Notes: a model not told the origin generated them from the sequence alone. A stretch of DNA of 64,000 nt from BJ22 sp021298375 (GCA_046343015.1 JBKDOL010000132.1:75424-139423), one strand, 5' to 3'; shown: positions 8,601-18,091, counted from the first letter of the stretch. A program made the numbers and translations.

Positions 8601-9153
8601 GAGGATTCCCTTGTCAGTGATGGGGTCAACAAACCGGCGCGGTTGATGACTCGCAATCTCGCTTGCTCGCGTGCGTCGAATCGCTTGGCAACGAACGGAC
8701 AACCACGCTGCCGCAACAGGCAAAGTGGCGTGTGTTGACGATGGCCCTGTTTCGCAGTCCGAGATTACCTACGAGGCAAACTGGGAGGGCTGCCAAGTGC
8801 AGGTATTTCAGTATAGTTGCGGCCAAAAAAAAGTGTCAACAAAATGCCCCGCCGCCAAAAACGGAATTCCTGCGTCTGGGACACGACCGTCCGTCTCGCC
8901 CTAAATCGGCCGGATCTGCCGGGCCGGTGACAATCCTCGTCCCGCCCGGAACAACCGTTACCACTCGAACCCGCTCCGGGACAGCTTTGGCCGGTTGTAG
9001 CAGATTTGACGTTTGGACCAGCAGAATTCCCCGCTTGCTTGAATTTGACCGGGCAATCCCCGACAATTCGGCCGGTCAAAGGGGAGTATCGGACCGCCGA
9101 CTCCAGCGCCAGTCCCGCCTGCTCTCCGGAAGCCAAATCCCAAGGTCTCGTGA
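8601..9153. other. gap upstream of the coiled-coil gene
   Basis: Holds the minus-strand promoter at 8810-8839, giving a leader of about 200 nt before 8600. No coding frame is supported in the rest. Confidence 0.6.
8810..8839 (-). promoter_or_regulatory. sigma-70-like promoter of the 7752-8600 gene
   Basis: On the minus strand, TTGACA (8839-8834), 18 nt, TATACT (8815-8810). The stretch TTGACACTTTTTTTTGGCC differs from the promoter at 2842 at only two positions, and both lie about 200 nt from their start codons. Shared spacer bases, not only the -35 box, suggest common regulation or common ancestry. Confidence 0.75.
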
Positions 9154-9390
9154 ATGCTGCTCCCCAAGTTTACGCTTGCCCAAACCCTGCGTCTGACACT
9201 GCTGGCTGCCTGCTGTTCGGTGGTGCTCGCAGCGGCTTGGCAAAATCAAGCTTGGGCCCGGGGGCTATCGCTGGCGGCCGGACTCTCAATTGCCGTCGCC
9301 TTGTTTGCAGCCGCGTTCTACTGGTTCATTTTGGCCTTGGGATTGCTGCTGGTTCGCGGTGGCCAAAGTCGTCAGCAACGTTCCGCCTGA
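9154..9390 (+). CDS. small two-span membrane protein
   Basis: 78 residues from ATG at 9154, with AAGG about 10 nt upstream. Two hydrophobic spans (about 12-29 and 38-66; FAAAFYWFILALGLLLV) are followed by an Arg/Gln-rich tail, RGGQSRQQRSA, which would sit in the cytoplasm. No family recognised. It stands alone, 255 nt before the ABC-system genes. Confidence 0.6.
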   Translation: MLLPKFTLAQTLRLTLLAACCSVVLAAAWQNQAWARGLSLAAGLSIAVALFAAAFYWFILALGLLLVRGGQSRQQRSA

Positions 9391-9574
9391 GCGCCAGTCG
9401 ACCGCCGCAGCCAATCGCAACGTGACTTGAGAGTCTCACGCTTTTTAACTTGGCCGCTGCTCCAACGGTTCGGGGGGCTGTTTACAAGTAAGCACGCCGC
9501 GCAGATTCTCAGGGTACGGAGGAGTGGAGCCCGGAGCGCCCGCTGGGTCGAACCGGGCAGGGCGGTGTGCAAGG

Positions 9575-9613
9575 TCCAATAACGAACTCCAATAACGAAC
9601 TCCAATAACGAAC
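9575..9613. repeat. 3 x 13-nt perfect tandem repeat
   Basis: TCCAATAACGAAC three times without change, in the gap just upstream of the gene starting at 9646. Identical copies point to a recent duplication. Confidence 0.92.
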
Positions 9614-9645
9614 ACTGGGCATTCCACCACAGGAGTTTCCCGAAG

Positions 9646-12000
9646 GTGACTCGGCTGGAACTAAATCTGTATGGCCTGCTCCCAACGATTTCGTCGGGAG
9701 GCCGGGGTGCTGCGCTCCGCCGGTCCCTCTGCTCCCTGCTCGCCAGCTGGTTGTGGATCGCCGGCTTGGCCACTGTTGCTCCGCCAGTTCCTCTCGCCAC
9801 CGCTCAGTCTCCCGGCGGTACCCAGCTGGAAGTCGAAATTTTTGATCCGTTCCGACTGAGTACGCGCCAGGCAGGCTTTCGCCCGATCACGATCAAGGTG
9901 AATGCGTTGGGTGGCGCCCTCAGCCAAAAAGATCTCCCGATTTGGATCGTCCAGCGCCACTCGAATCCGTATCAGCAATACATACGCGATCTGGTCCGCT
10001 ACCAGCGATTTGTCCTGCCGGCAGGTGCCACCGGAGTGACAGTACAGTTTGTTGCCCGCAACTCCGGCGGGAGCAATTCCACCGAAGTCCTGCATTTGGA
10101 ATTGGACGGCGACCTGCAGTTTCGTCCGAACAGCAAGGCCGATTTTGGGGTGAAGCAACTTTACACGCCCGACGAGGAGAGCTGGCCCAAGCTCAACCTG
10201 CTCTGGGTCTCACCTCTGCCAGGCTTGTCGCTTTCGACCACCGAGCGATTTGCGGTCGACTTCGACTTTACGGCGGGCGACCAGCGTCAGACCGTTCCCC
10301 TGCCCAAGGCCCAACCGCCTTGGGTGCCGCCAAAACTGGGGAAGTTGTTGGAGTTGCATGCCGTGATGAGTCGGCTCTTTGGCGCCGAAGCGATCGGCAG
10401 AGACCGCAATCAAACGCAGCAGCAGTCTTTCTCCGGAGCCCTTGAGCTGATCGAGGGTGCCGACTGGTTGGCCGCCTGTCTTCCCGAGCAGTTTCCGGAC
10501 AATTGGCAGGCGCTGGTCAACGTGGAACTGGTGCTGCTCACGCGGGACGAGATCGCCACGTTTTCACCCGCTCAGCTGGCCGCGCTGGTCGATTGGGTGG
10601 CCCTCGGCGGACGGTTGGTCGTGACGGGCTGTGAGCCTGATTCCGCGGACTGGTCGCAATTGCCGGAAACACTGTTTGCCGCGCGTCTGGGACCAGACCA
10701 GCGGCTCGGTCCGATCCAGTGGCAGGCGTTGCTGCCGGACGAAGCGATCGGGAATTTTCCACAGCCGCCCGCAACCATACAGTCGACGGGAACCAACCAG
10801 TTCGGTAATTCATCTTCATTCAAGGAGTATTACGGTGGCCAGTTGCTCTCCACAATCAGTTATCGACCGCAGACCCTGTCCGGTCCGCCGGGAGGAGCCG
10901 AGCCACCGGAGCTGAGCTACTTCGACCATTTGATCGGCCGGGTGATTTGCACTCCACGACAGGTTCCTGAACTGGATGGAGCCGGTTGGGAACGCCTTCT
11001 GGCAGTCGCCTACGGTAATGGGCGCGGGGAGCAGCCTGCCTCGGTTCTCGGGCGGCATAACCTGGGTGCCGATCGGATCGAGAACTTTGAGGTCCAAGGG
11101 GTGGGGGAACCTCCCCGGCTCTTGTTCATTTGCCTGATCAGCCTGTTTGCCCTTGTCGTGGGACCGCTGGCCTGTACGGTGCTCTACCGGACGCGTCGAG
11201 TCAATTATCTGCTCGCCGTTGTTCCGGCCCTGTCGCTGCTGGCGACACTCGGACTGGTGACCTATGCAATACTGGCGGAGGGGTTTGCCTTTCGAACCGA
11301 GCGGTTCAGTTTCACGCGGCTGGACCAGAATACCCAGCAGGCGGTCACCTTGACCGAGAATGCGGTTTTTTCCGGACTCAGTCCGCAAGCCTATCCAGTG
11401 GATGCGGAGGAGCTGCTGCTGGTCAAAGCGGGCCGCACTGCGGGGGAAGAGCGAACGGAAGTGTCCGAGTCGGGAACGAGGTTGGTTGCACCAGAGATTC
11501 GGGCCCGGACCGATCATCAGCTGTTTTCGGCCAGCGTGCGGAACACGACCCAAGGCTTGCAGGTCAGTCGCCGCCTCGTTGAGGGCTCGCCGGTGGTGAC
11601 GGTGCGAAATCAGTTTGACCAGCCGCTGCGGCGAGCGTTGCTGAGGTTCGAGGACGGGTGGTATCGGGTTGATGAGTTGGCGGCGGCGGCGGAAGCTCAA
11701 GCAGTGCCGGCTGATGCCCAAGTTTTTCTGCAGGAAGCCCAGCCTTTTTTCGATCGAGCCGCGGCCCTGAAGAACCAGCCCAATCTCGAATTCGGCTCGC
11801 AACCGTTCCCGTCGTTTCGCACCGATCCGATTCAAATTTGGGGCCTGCTCGGGGTTCTGCAAGCGACTGACTATTTTGAATCTGCAGCGGTCGCCCCGGG
11901 CGAGTATGTCGTCATCCTGGATGAGTCGACTCTCCCCCAGCGGCTCAAGCGTCAGGCCCAGGTCCAGTCACAGGTGCACGTCATACATGGCAAGTGGTAA
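9646..12000 (+). CDS. secreted/membrane protein of a Gld-like ABC system
   Basis: 784 residues from GTG at 9646 (AGGAG upstream). A signal-peptide-like segment (about 28-52) leads into a large extracytoplasmic domain (LEVEIFDPFRLS). A Rossmann-like part follows (VELVLLTRDEIATFSP, then VDWVALGGRLVVTG), similar in style to the glutamine-amidotransferase-like domains of GldG/DUF4350-type proteins. Two membrane spans lie at about 486-508 and 515-540, and a C-terminal beta-rich domain follows. The stop overlaps a possible upstream start of the ATPase gene. Context makes it the substrate-side or scaffold partner of the ABC transporter; the GldG-like comparison is inference from architecture only. 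Confidence 0.85.
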   Translation: MTRLELNLYGLLPTISSGGRGAALRRSLCSLLASWLWIAGLATVAPPVPLATAQSPGGTQLEVEIFDPFRLSTRQAGFRPITIKVNALGGALSQKDLPIWIVQRHSNPYQQYIRDLVRYQRFVLPAGATGVTVQFVARNSGGSNSTEVLHLELDGDLQFRPNSKADFGVKQLYTPDEESWPKLNLLWVSPLPGLSLSTTERFAVDFDFTAGDQRQTVPLPKAQPPWVPPKLGKLLELHAVMSRLFGAEAIGRDRNQTQQQSFSGALELIEGADWLAACLPEQFPDNWQALVNVELVLLTRDEIATFSPAQLAALVDWVALGGRLVVTGCEPDSADWSQLPETLFAARLGPDQRLGPIQWQALLPDEAIGNFPQPPATIQSTGTNQFGNSSSFKEYYGGQLLSTISYRPQTLSGPPGGAEPPELSYFDHLIGRVICTPRQVPELDGAGWERLLAVAYGNGRGEQPASVLGRHNLGADRIENFEVQGVGEPPRLLFICLISLFALVVGPLACTVLYRTRRVNYLLAVVPALSLLATLGLVTYAILAEGFAFRTERFSFTRLDQNTQQAVTLTENAVFSGLSPQAYPVDAEELLLVKAGRTAGEERTEVSESGTRLVAPEIRARTDHQLFSASVRNTTQGLQVSRRLVEGSPVVTVRNQFDQPLRRALLRFEDGWYRVDELAAAAEAQAVPADAQVFLQEAQPFFDRAAALKNQPNLEFGSQPFPSFRTDPIQIWGLLGVLQATDYFESAAVAPGEYVVILDESTLPQRLKRQAQVQSQVHVIHGKW

Positions 12001-12040
12001 CGGTCTGGCCCAAACCGGGCCGGCAGAAAGCAGGCCGGCC

Positions 12041-12994
12041 ATGATAGAAGTCCGCGGGTTGAGCCGCTGGTTCGGCAGCACCTGCGCGGTCAGGAATTTG
12101 AGCCTGGCGGTCCCGGCCGGCTCCGTGCTCGGCTTCATCGGCCCCAACGGCGCGGGCAAAACGACGACGATGCGGATTCTGGCGACGCTCGACGAACCCG
12201 ACCTGGGCGACGCGCTGGTCGATGGATTCTCTGTCGTCGACGACGCAGACCGGGTGCGTTCCCGGATCGGCTATGTCCCCGACGCCTACGGTGCCTACGC
12301 CAATGTCAGCTGCGTCGAGTACCTCGATTTCTTCGCTCGTTCCTACGGCTTGGTCGGTCGACAGCGGATGGACGCGGTGAACCGGGTGATCGAGTTCACC
12401 CGGATGGGCCACATGCTGCACAAGCCGATGAACGGCTTGAGTAAAGGGATGAAGCAGCGGCTCTGTCTTGGCCGCGCGCTGATTCATGATCCCAAAGTGC
12501 TGATTCTCGACGAGCCCGCCGCGGGGCTCGACCCGCGGGCCCGCATCGAGTTGAAGGAGATGATTGGCCAGCTCGCCGCCGCGGGGAAGTCGTTGCTGAT
12601 CAGCAGCCACATTCTCACCGAGCTGGCGGAGATGTGTGATCGCTTGGCGATCATCGAGCGCGGAGAACTGCTGGCCGAAGGGCCGGTCGAGCAGATTCTG
12701 CGGGGGCAGGCATTTGCCCATCAGGAGCCGGCCGAAGTATCGCGAGTCACCTTGCAGGTGACGTTGCTCGGGGAAGCAGGCCCAGCCTGCGAGTGGCTAC
12801 GCAGCGCGCGGCAACTGGAGGCCGGGGTGATCGCCGAACAGATATTGGAGCTGGTGGTCGCGGACGAGCCCGCTGAACATGCCCAGCTGCTGCGGGAGTT
12901 GGTTCAGGCGGGATTTGCGGTGACCCGGTTCACGACTAAATCGCGGACCCTCGAAGAGGCATTTCTCAAGGTGACGCGGGGGAACGTGCAATGA
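12041..12994 (+). CDS. ABC transporter ATP-binding protein
   Basis: 317 residues from ATG at 12041 (MIEVRGLSRWFG); an in-frame ATG at 11987 would overlap the previous gene by 14 nt and cannot be excluded. It has Walker A (GPNGAGKTTTMR), a signature variant (LSKGMKQRLCLGRAL), Walker B (VLILDEPAAGLDPRAR) and the switch His in ISSHIL. LSKGMKQ is typical of ABC-2 export and Gld/CcmA-like ATPases. The C-terminal 80 residues form the extra domain common in this group. The stop codon overlaps the permease start (ATGA), so the two are translationally coupled. Confidence 0.95.
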   Translation: MIEVRGLSRWFGSTCAVRNLSLAVPAGSVLGFIGPNGAGKTTTMRILATLDEPDLGDALVDGFSVVDDADRVRSRIGYVPDAYGAYANVSCVEYLDFFARSYGLVGRQRMDAVNRVIEFTRMGHMLHKPMNGLSKGMKQRLCLGRALIHDPKVLILDEPAAGLDPRARIELKEMIGQLAAAGKSLLISSHILTELAEMCDRLAIIERGELLAEGPVEQILRGQAFAHQEPAEVSRVTLQVTLLGEAGPACEWLRSARQLEAGVIAEQILELVVADEPAEHAQLLRELVQAGFAVTRFTTKSRTLEEAFLKVTRGNVQ

Positions 12995-14682
12995 GCGAGC
13001 AAAATTGGCGAGTCCTTCCGGAGCCGACGGGAGAGGCGAGTTTACTCACCAGCGAGCCATTGGCTTGGTATGACCGCTGCGCTGCCTGGCTGGCGGATCG
13101 CTGCAGTCCGATTCTGGTCAAGGAGTGCCGCCAGGCGCTCAAGAGCCGGCAGTTTCTCTGGACGTTTCTGTTGTTGCTGCTGGCCGTGGTGGCCTGGTCG
13201 TTTTGGGGGCTGAGCCTCACCATTGGCCAGCCGAGTGAAGAGTCCGGTCCGCTGATGTTGACCGGATATTTGATGATTCTCGCGGTGCCCCTGTTTCTGG
13301 TGGTGCCGTTCTCGACATTTCGTTCGCTGGTCAGCGAATTGGAAACCGAGACGATGCCGCTGCTGACAATTACCACGATGACGCCCTACCAGATTGTGGC
13401 AGGCAAGTTGCTGAGCAGCCTGCTGCAGCTGCTGATCTATCTTTCCGCGGTCGTGCCCTGCATTGGCTTTACTTATCTCCTCCGCGGGATTGATCTGGCC
13501 GAGATTGGACTGCTGGTTGGCTTTCAGGTGGCCGCCTCCGTTGCCCTGTCGGGGGTGTCGCTGCTCGCCGCGGCCTTGGCCCGGATGGCGACAGCGCGGT
13601 GGATTATTTCGGTGGCGCTGATCTTCTTGTTACTCTTAGCCTGCGGAGCGTGGCTCAGCTTTCAAAGCGAGGCGCTGAACTTCAATCTGCTCAGTCGCAA
13701 CGACGGAGCCTGGGACGTGTTGTTGCTGATCCTGTTGGCGGTGGCGTCGACCGGGTGGGTTGGCTTTCATACCGCCGCCTCACTGGTTTCATTCCCTGCG
13801 AGCGATCGCAGTTCCCGGATTCGTCTCGCTTTGCTGCTGCAGCATCTGGTCCTGATTGGTTGCTTTGCGATAAATGACTCGCTGGACTCGGATTTTGCCT
13901 GGCCAGTATTTGCGGCGGTAGCCAGCGCTCACTACTGGCTGATTCTGGGGAGTTTGACTGCGGGCGAGAATCCGGGACTTTCCGAACGGGTTCGGCGGGA
14001 GCTGCCGCGTTCAATGCTGGGGCAGTCGCTGTTTGGCTTGCTGATGCCCGGTCCCGGCCGGGGGTATCTGTTTGCCCTGACTCAGCTCTGGGGATGGCAG
14101 TTGGTCCTCTACGGGTGGTGGCTCTATCGGGCCGAGGGATCGTCCATGGCGGCTCGCCCCCAAGACGAACCATGGCTGCTGGCGCTTTGTCTTATCGGCA
14201 ATGCCTCGCACGCCACGTTTTACTTGTCCCTCAATTGGTTGTTGCTGGGTTGGATTCGCGGGCCGCGCAAACTGACGCCCGTAGCCGGATTGGTCACACT
14301 GCTGCTGACCTTTATCATTCTGAACGTCACCACGCTGTCGCTGCATGGATTTGTCAGCGGTACGAACAACATCGCCGCCTATAACGAGTACTCCATCTTC
14401 CTGACCGGCAATTGGTGGAGTTGGCTGTCTGAAGTCGGCAGATTGAACAGGTTGGGATTGTCCAGTCAATTGGTCACGTCGACCCTGCTGGTTGCCGCTG
14501 CGGCGATGGTTCTGGGCGGTATCTGCCTGTGCCGGGCAGCGCGGGAACTCGTCGCACCACCGGGGATTGTCCCCGAGCGGGTCTTGGCTGAACAAAGCGA
14601 AGCGCGACGGGAGCAGGTCCCTGCCGGAGAGTCGATCGCCGAAATCCTCGCCGCGCGGTCGCGGCGTGAGGGCCGTGATTAG
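12991..14682 (+). CDS. ABC-2-type transporter permease
   Basis: 563 residues, ATGA overlap with the ATPase gene. About 60 cytoplasmic residues come first (LVKECRQALKSRQFLWTF, the usual start of ABC-2 permeases), then some ten to twelve hydrophobic segments spread to the C-terminus, and a charged cytoplasmic tail. An early motif (ELETETMPLLTITTMTPYQI) with the following KLLSSLLQLL is typical of planctomycete ABC-2 permeases. With the two preceding genes it forms one operon. The substrate is unknown. A 14-nt duplication (CAACCAACAACTAA twice) follows the stop near 14712-14740. Confidence 0.92.
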   Translation: MSEQNWRVLPEPTGEASLLTSEPLAWYDRCAAWLADRCSPILVKECRQALKSRQFLWTFLLLLLAVVAWSFWGLSLTIGQPSEESGPLMLTGYLMILAVPLFLVVPFSTFRSLVSELETETMPLLTITTMTPYQIVAGKLLSSLLQLLIYLSAVVPCIGFTYLLRGIDLAEIGLLVGFQVAASVALSGVSLLAAALARMATARWIISVALIFLLLLACGAWLSFQSEALNFNLLSRNDGAWDVLLLILLAVASTGWVGFHTAASLVSFPASDRSSRIRLALLLQHLVLIGCFAINDSLDSDFAWPVFAAVASAHYWLILGSLTAGENPGLSERVRRELPRSMLGQSLFGLLMPGPGRGYLFALTQLWGWQLVLYGWWLYRAEGSSMAARPQDEPWLLALCLIGNASHATFYLSLNWLLLGWIRGPRKLTPVAGLVTLLLTFIILNVTTLSLHGFVSGTNNIAAYNEYSIFLTGNWWSWLSEVGRLNRLGLSSQLVTSTLLVAAAAMVLGGICLCRAARELVAPPGIVPERVLAEQSEARREQVPAGESIAEILAARSRREGRD

Positions 14683-14736
14683 TTATCAGTCCATCGCCGT
14701 TGTTGAGTCGAACAACCAACAACTAACAACCAACAA

Positions 14737-15612
14737 CTAACTCCGTGCGGCCCAGAACGTCGTCAGCGCGTCGCGGGTTCGGGCGACTTCGTGGACGCGA
14801 ATCACCTGAACCCCCTGATTGGCCAGGTGCAGGCTGAGGCCCAATGTGCCGGCATCCCGATCGCGGTCCGGTCCGCCGAGGAGTTTGCCGATGAAGCCCT
14901 TGCGCGAATGGCCGACGAGGAGCGGCGCGCCCAGTTGATGGAATGCCGCGATCTGCTTGAGCAGGGTCAGGTTGTGTTCGTGGGTTTTGCCGAAGCCGAT
15001 CCCCGGGTCGAGGCAGATTCGGTCGCGGGTGATCCCCTGATTGATGAGCCAGTCTCTGGTCTGGGCCAGATAGGCGACTATCTCGGCGACGACATCCTCG
15101 TAGTGGGGATTGTCCTGCATCGTTTGGGGCGTGCCTTGCATATGCATCGCGCAGATTCCGGCTTGGCTTTGCCGGGCAATTTCGAGCATCTGGGGATCGC
15201 CGTGCAGGGCCGTGACATCGTTGATAATTTCCGCGCCAGCCTTGATCGCGGCGGCGGCAACGGCCGCTTTGCTGGTGTCAATGGAAAGGGGGACGGAGGT
15301 TTCGGCCGCCAATCGCTCCAGCACCGGAATCACGCGGTTGAGCTCTTCGTCCAGCGAAACGGGCTGGCTGTAGGGACGCGTACTTTCTCCGCCCAGGTCG
15401 AGGATGTCGGCCCCGTCAGTGACCAGTTGCAAGGCGTGCCGCAGGGCGGCTTCGCCGTTACTCCACTTGCCTCCATCCGAAAAGCTGTCGGGGGTGACAT
15501 TGACGATCCCCATCAGCAGCGGCGGACCAGAGAGATCCAGCAGGCGAGTTCGCAAGCGCCAGAACTGCGGGCGAGGCGCGGGACTTGAGGCGGCAGGGTG
15601 GTGTTCAATCAT
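14737..15612 (-). CDS. folP: dihydropteroate synthase
   Basis: 291 residues. Condenses 6-hydroxymethyl-dihydropterin diphosphate with p-aminobenzoate in folate synthesis. Signature motifs are MGIVNVTPDSFSDGG, ILDLGGESTRP, SIDTSK, INDVTA, DPGIGFGKT and VGHSRKGFIG, with RVHEV at the end. The ATG at 15612 was chosen over an upstream TTG at 15630 because it overlaps the stop of the preceding gene by 8 nt, a usual coupling arrangement. No other folate gene is nearby. Confidence 0.97.
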   Translation of the reverse strand: MIEHHPAASSPAPRPQFWRLRTRLLDLSGPPLLMGIVNVTPDSFSDGGKWSNGEAALRHALQLVTDGADILDLGGESTRPYSQPVSLDEELNRVIPVLERLAAETSVPLSIDTSKAAVAAAAIKAGAEIINDVTALHGDPQMLEIARQSQAGICAMHMQGTPQTMQDNPHYEDVVAEIVAYLAQTRDWLINQGITRDRICLDPGIGFGKTHEHNLTLLKQIAAFHQLGAPLLVGHSRKGFIGKLLGGPDRDRDAGTLGLSLHLANQGVQVIRVHEVARTRDALTTFWAARS

Positions 15613-17668
15613 CGAGGGCCAGTGGTTCAAACAGCGGAAGGTGGCGGTAGTAGACCTCGAGTGTACAGACTGCCAGCGAGGTGACGAAGATCCGCTCGCC
15701 TTGAGCGCCCCATTCGAACTGACTGGGCTCCCAGCTTCCGGGGTGTTTGCCTTTCTTCAATTGGCTGCCGACGAGCAACTCGCGGACCGCCTTGTTCCAG
15801 GTTTCCCAAGGCCGGCCGCCATAGTGGTGCAGCACCTGGGTTCCGTAATACCAGTAATAGAGATTCGGTTTGTCGGCAGTTGGCAAGTGTTCATCCACGA
15901 GCCAGCGGACGCCAGTCATCAGACGGGGATTGTCCCGGGGCCAGCCCAGATACATCCGACACAGCAGCCCTTCGGCAGTCATGGCCGGCGTGAAGGAGCC
16001 ATCATCGGGCAGGTAACGATAAAGAGCCCCGGCGGGAACGCGCGACTGGCCGCGCGGCTTGGAGGCGAGGTCGAGATAGTAATCGGCCAGTTTCAGCGTT
16101 TCGTCGCTGACGGCGATGCCGCCTCGGGCAGCTCGGGCGCTCTGCAGAGCCATCAGTTGCCAGCCAAAGACGCTGGTGTCGCCGGGCTCACCCGGCTGGT
16201 AGCGCCAGCCGCCGCGGGAGTGCTGGGCCTGTTCGATAAAGTCGATCGCCAGTTGAGCCGGCTGGCGGAGCTTTTCATCGCCGGTCATGGCAAAAGCTTC
16301 GCACAAGACGATGGCGGCCTGACCATGAGCGTACATGCCGGCTTGGCCATTGAAATTCGCGCGGAGGTCGCCGTTCGGTTTCTGGTTGGCAATCAGCCAG
16401 GCGAGTCCGCGGGCGACCGTCGCTTTGTACCGGCCAAATTCCTGGGTTTGACCGGCCCCGAGAAAGGGGAGCAAAGCAAGGCTGGTTCCCGCCGCATCGC
16501 CCTGATTGTCCTCCCGAGCGTGGCGCTCGTAATTGGCCAGACTCCAGCTGCCATCCTGATTCTGCACCGATGCCAGCCAGCGCAAGCCCCGGGCGACCGC
16601 TGCTTCCGTTTGCGTCGTTCCCCCGGCCTTCTCCAGCAGTTCGGAGCGTAATCGCGGGTCGCGCACGGCAAGCGAAGGGGTCCGGCCGGGCTCGACCGTC
16701 AGATTGCGCTTGAGGCTGTCCAAGTCGGGAAGTGGGGCGAGCGGCAGCGGGTCGCTCGCCAGTTCCCTGGCATCCGCCACAGCCTGCGCAGTCTCGCGGG
16801 CCTCTAATTCAGCGACGTCAGCGTCCGGCGGAAGCAGTTGGTCATCGGCCAGTTGATTCAGCGGATTTTGCACTTGCAGTTCGGTTCCCTCGCGGTGGGA
16901 CTTGTCGATGAATGAGGACAGCACGATGCGAAGTGATTCAGGACTGGCTTGCTGCAGTGCGATCATCGCCAGCAGAAGCAGCAGGGCAAGATGCAGGAGA
17001 AAGCTGACAAACCAGGCTGGCAGAGCGCTGAATCCGCCCTCCAGCAATTTTGCCAGACGCGAGTCGGCAAGCAGCCGATCGAGCTCGGCCTCCGGACCGT
17101 TTTCAGCCGGTAACGGATCGGTTGAAGGAAGCCTCGAAGCTGCGTGCGGTTGTGCGGCCGCTGGTTTTGCGGGACGCGGTGGAGGCGGGAGAGGTGCTCG
17201 CTGGGGATGTTGGGCGGCCGCGCGGGGCGTCGCCACAGCCGCAACTCGTTGCCGCAAGGTGTCCCACACCTGCCGGTCGAGTTCCAACGCGCAGCCGCAT
17301 CTCCAGCAGTCGGCCACTCCGAGCCAGACGCGGACCGTCAGCGGTGCAGCGCAGTCCGGGCAAGGGCAGAGGACGGCGTTCCCTTGAACCGTAAAGTGCT
17401 GGCCATCGATCTCGATCTGATGCACGAGGGTCGTCAGCGGGTCGGTGGCTCCCTGTCCGGTCGAAGCCTGTCCGGTGGAAGCCTGTCCGGTGGAAGCCAC
17501 CTCAGGGGAGGGCGTTTTGGAACCGGAGGCCAAGTCGACATGAACGGTTGTCCGCCGCGGCAGGCGGAGCTTGGGAAGCGTTGCGATTCGCCCCGCTGAG
17601 TTGGCAAGCGCGTCTTCTCGCGCTCGCCAAGCGGCCGTCTGCAATGCTTCAGAAAGGGAGCGCGGCAT
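15605..17668 (-). CDS. membrane-anchored squalene-cyclase-like toroid protein with zinc ribbon
   Basis: 687 residues. A basic N-terminus is followed by a 5-residue repeat (STGQA three times, about 59-73, DNA unit 15 nt) and a zinc-ribbon-like cluster (CPCPDC at 101-106, CWRCGC at 121-126). A Pro/Ala-rich linker, one membrane span (about 235-258) and an alpha/alpha-toroid domain (about 345-670) complete it. The toroid shows prenyltransferase/terpene-cyclase repeats (GLRWLASVQNQDGSW, GLAWLIANQKPNGDL, WRYQPGEPGDTSVFGWQLMA). The catalytic DXDD of squalene-hopene cyclases was not seen, so a binding role is more likely than cyclisation (inference). The ribbon faces the cytoplasm if the toroid is exported. 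Confidence 0.9.
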   Translation of the reverse strand: MPRSLSEALQTAAWRAREDALANSAGRIATLPKLRLPRRTTVHVDLASGSKTPSPEVASTGQASTGQASTGQGATDPLTTLVHQIEIDGQHFTVQGNAVLCPCPDCAAPLTVRVWLGVADCWRCGCALELDRQVWDTLRQRVAAVATPRAAAQHPQRAPLPPPPRPAKPAAAQPHAASRLPSTDPLPAENGPEAELDRLLADSRLAKLLEGGFSALPAWFVSFLLHLALLLLLAMIALQQASPESLRIVLSSFIDKSHREGTELQVQNPLNQLADDQLLPPDADVAELEARETAQAVADARELASDPLPLAPLPDLDSLKRNLTVEPGRTPSLAVRDPRLRSELLEKAGGTTQTEAAVARGLRWLASVQNQDGSWSLANYERHAREDNQGDAAGTSLALLPFLGAGQTQEFGRYKATVARGLAWLIANQKPNGDLRANFNGQAGMYAHGQAAIVLCEAFAMTGDEKLRQPAQLAIDFIEQAQHSRGGWRYQPGEPGDTSVFGWQLMALQSARAARGGIAVSDETLKLADYYLDLASKPRGQSRVPAGALYRYLPDDGSFTPAMTAEGLLCRMYLGWPRDNPRLMTGVRWLVDEHLPTADKPNLYYWYYGTQVLHHYGGRPWETWNKAVRELLVGSQLKKGKHPGSWEPSQFEWGAQGERIFVTSLAVCTLEVYYRHLPLFEPLALDD

Positions 17669-17853
17669 GGGCTGCAGACCGATTTGAGGGATGGCGGAGT
17701 CTGGACGAATCAGTTCCTGGCCGAGGCATTATCGGGTCGCTGGCGGGCGGGGTCAAAGGTTGACTCGTCGGCCCGCGGCGCGGTCGCGGTGGAATCGCGA
17801 AAAAAGCCGCCGAAAAACCGCTTTTTTGCCGCCCCTTTGACTGGTCGCCCCGA

Positions 17854-17882
17854 TTGTGAACAGGGCTTGAAAAATCTAAAAT
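17854..17882 (+). promoter_or_regulatory. promoter candidate for gyrA
   Basis: TTGTGA (17854-17859), 17 nt, TAAAAT (17877-17882). Same -10 sequence and spacing as the promoters at 2842, 24472 and 37800. Leader about 350 nt. Confidence 0.6.
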
Positions 17883-18027
17883 GTGAGACCTCGAACAAGC
17901 TGAAAAATAGGGCTCACAGGCATTCCTCTGAGTGCTCTTTGAGAGCCTTCTGGCAGCCATGTCTTCCCGAGTCAGGAACTTTGCTTTTTCGGGAGTGCGT
18001 CACGGCGCTGCCGGGAGCACGGGAGGC

Positions 18028-18091
18028 GTTGTTTCGGCCCGGCGTTGTTTCGCCCCGGAGTTGGTACGGCCCGGAGTTGGTACGGTCCGGC
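18028..18091. repeat. 4 x 16-nt tandem repeat in the gyrA leader
   Basis: Contiguous units at 18028, 18044, 18060 and 18076, consensus GTTGKTWCGGCCCGGM. The first two share GTTGTTTCG and the last two GTTGGTACGG, which suggests stepwise duplication. Confidence 0.88.
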
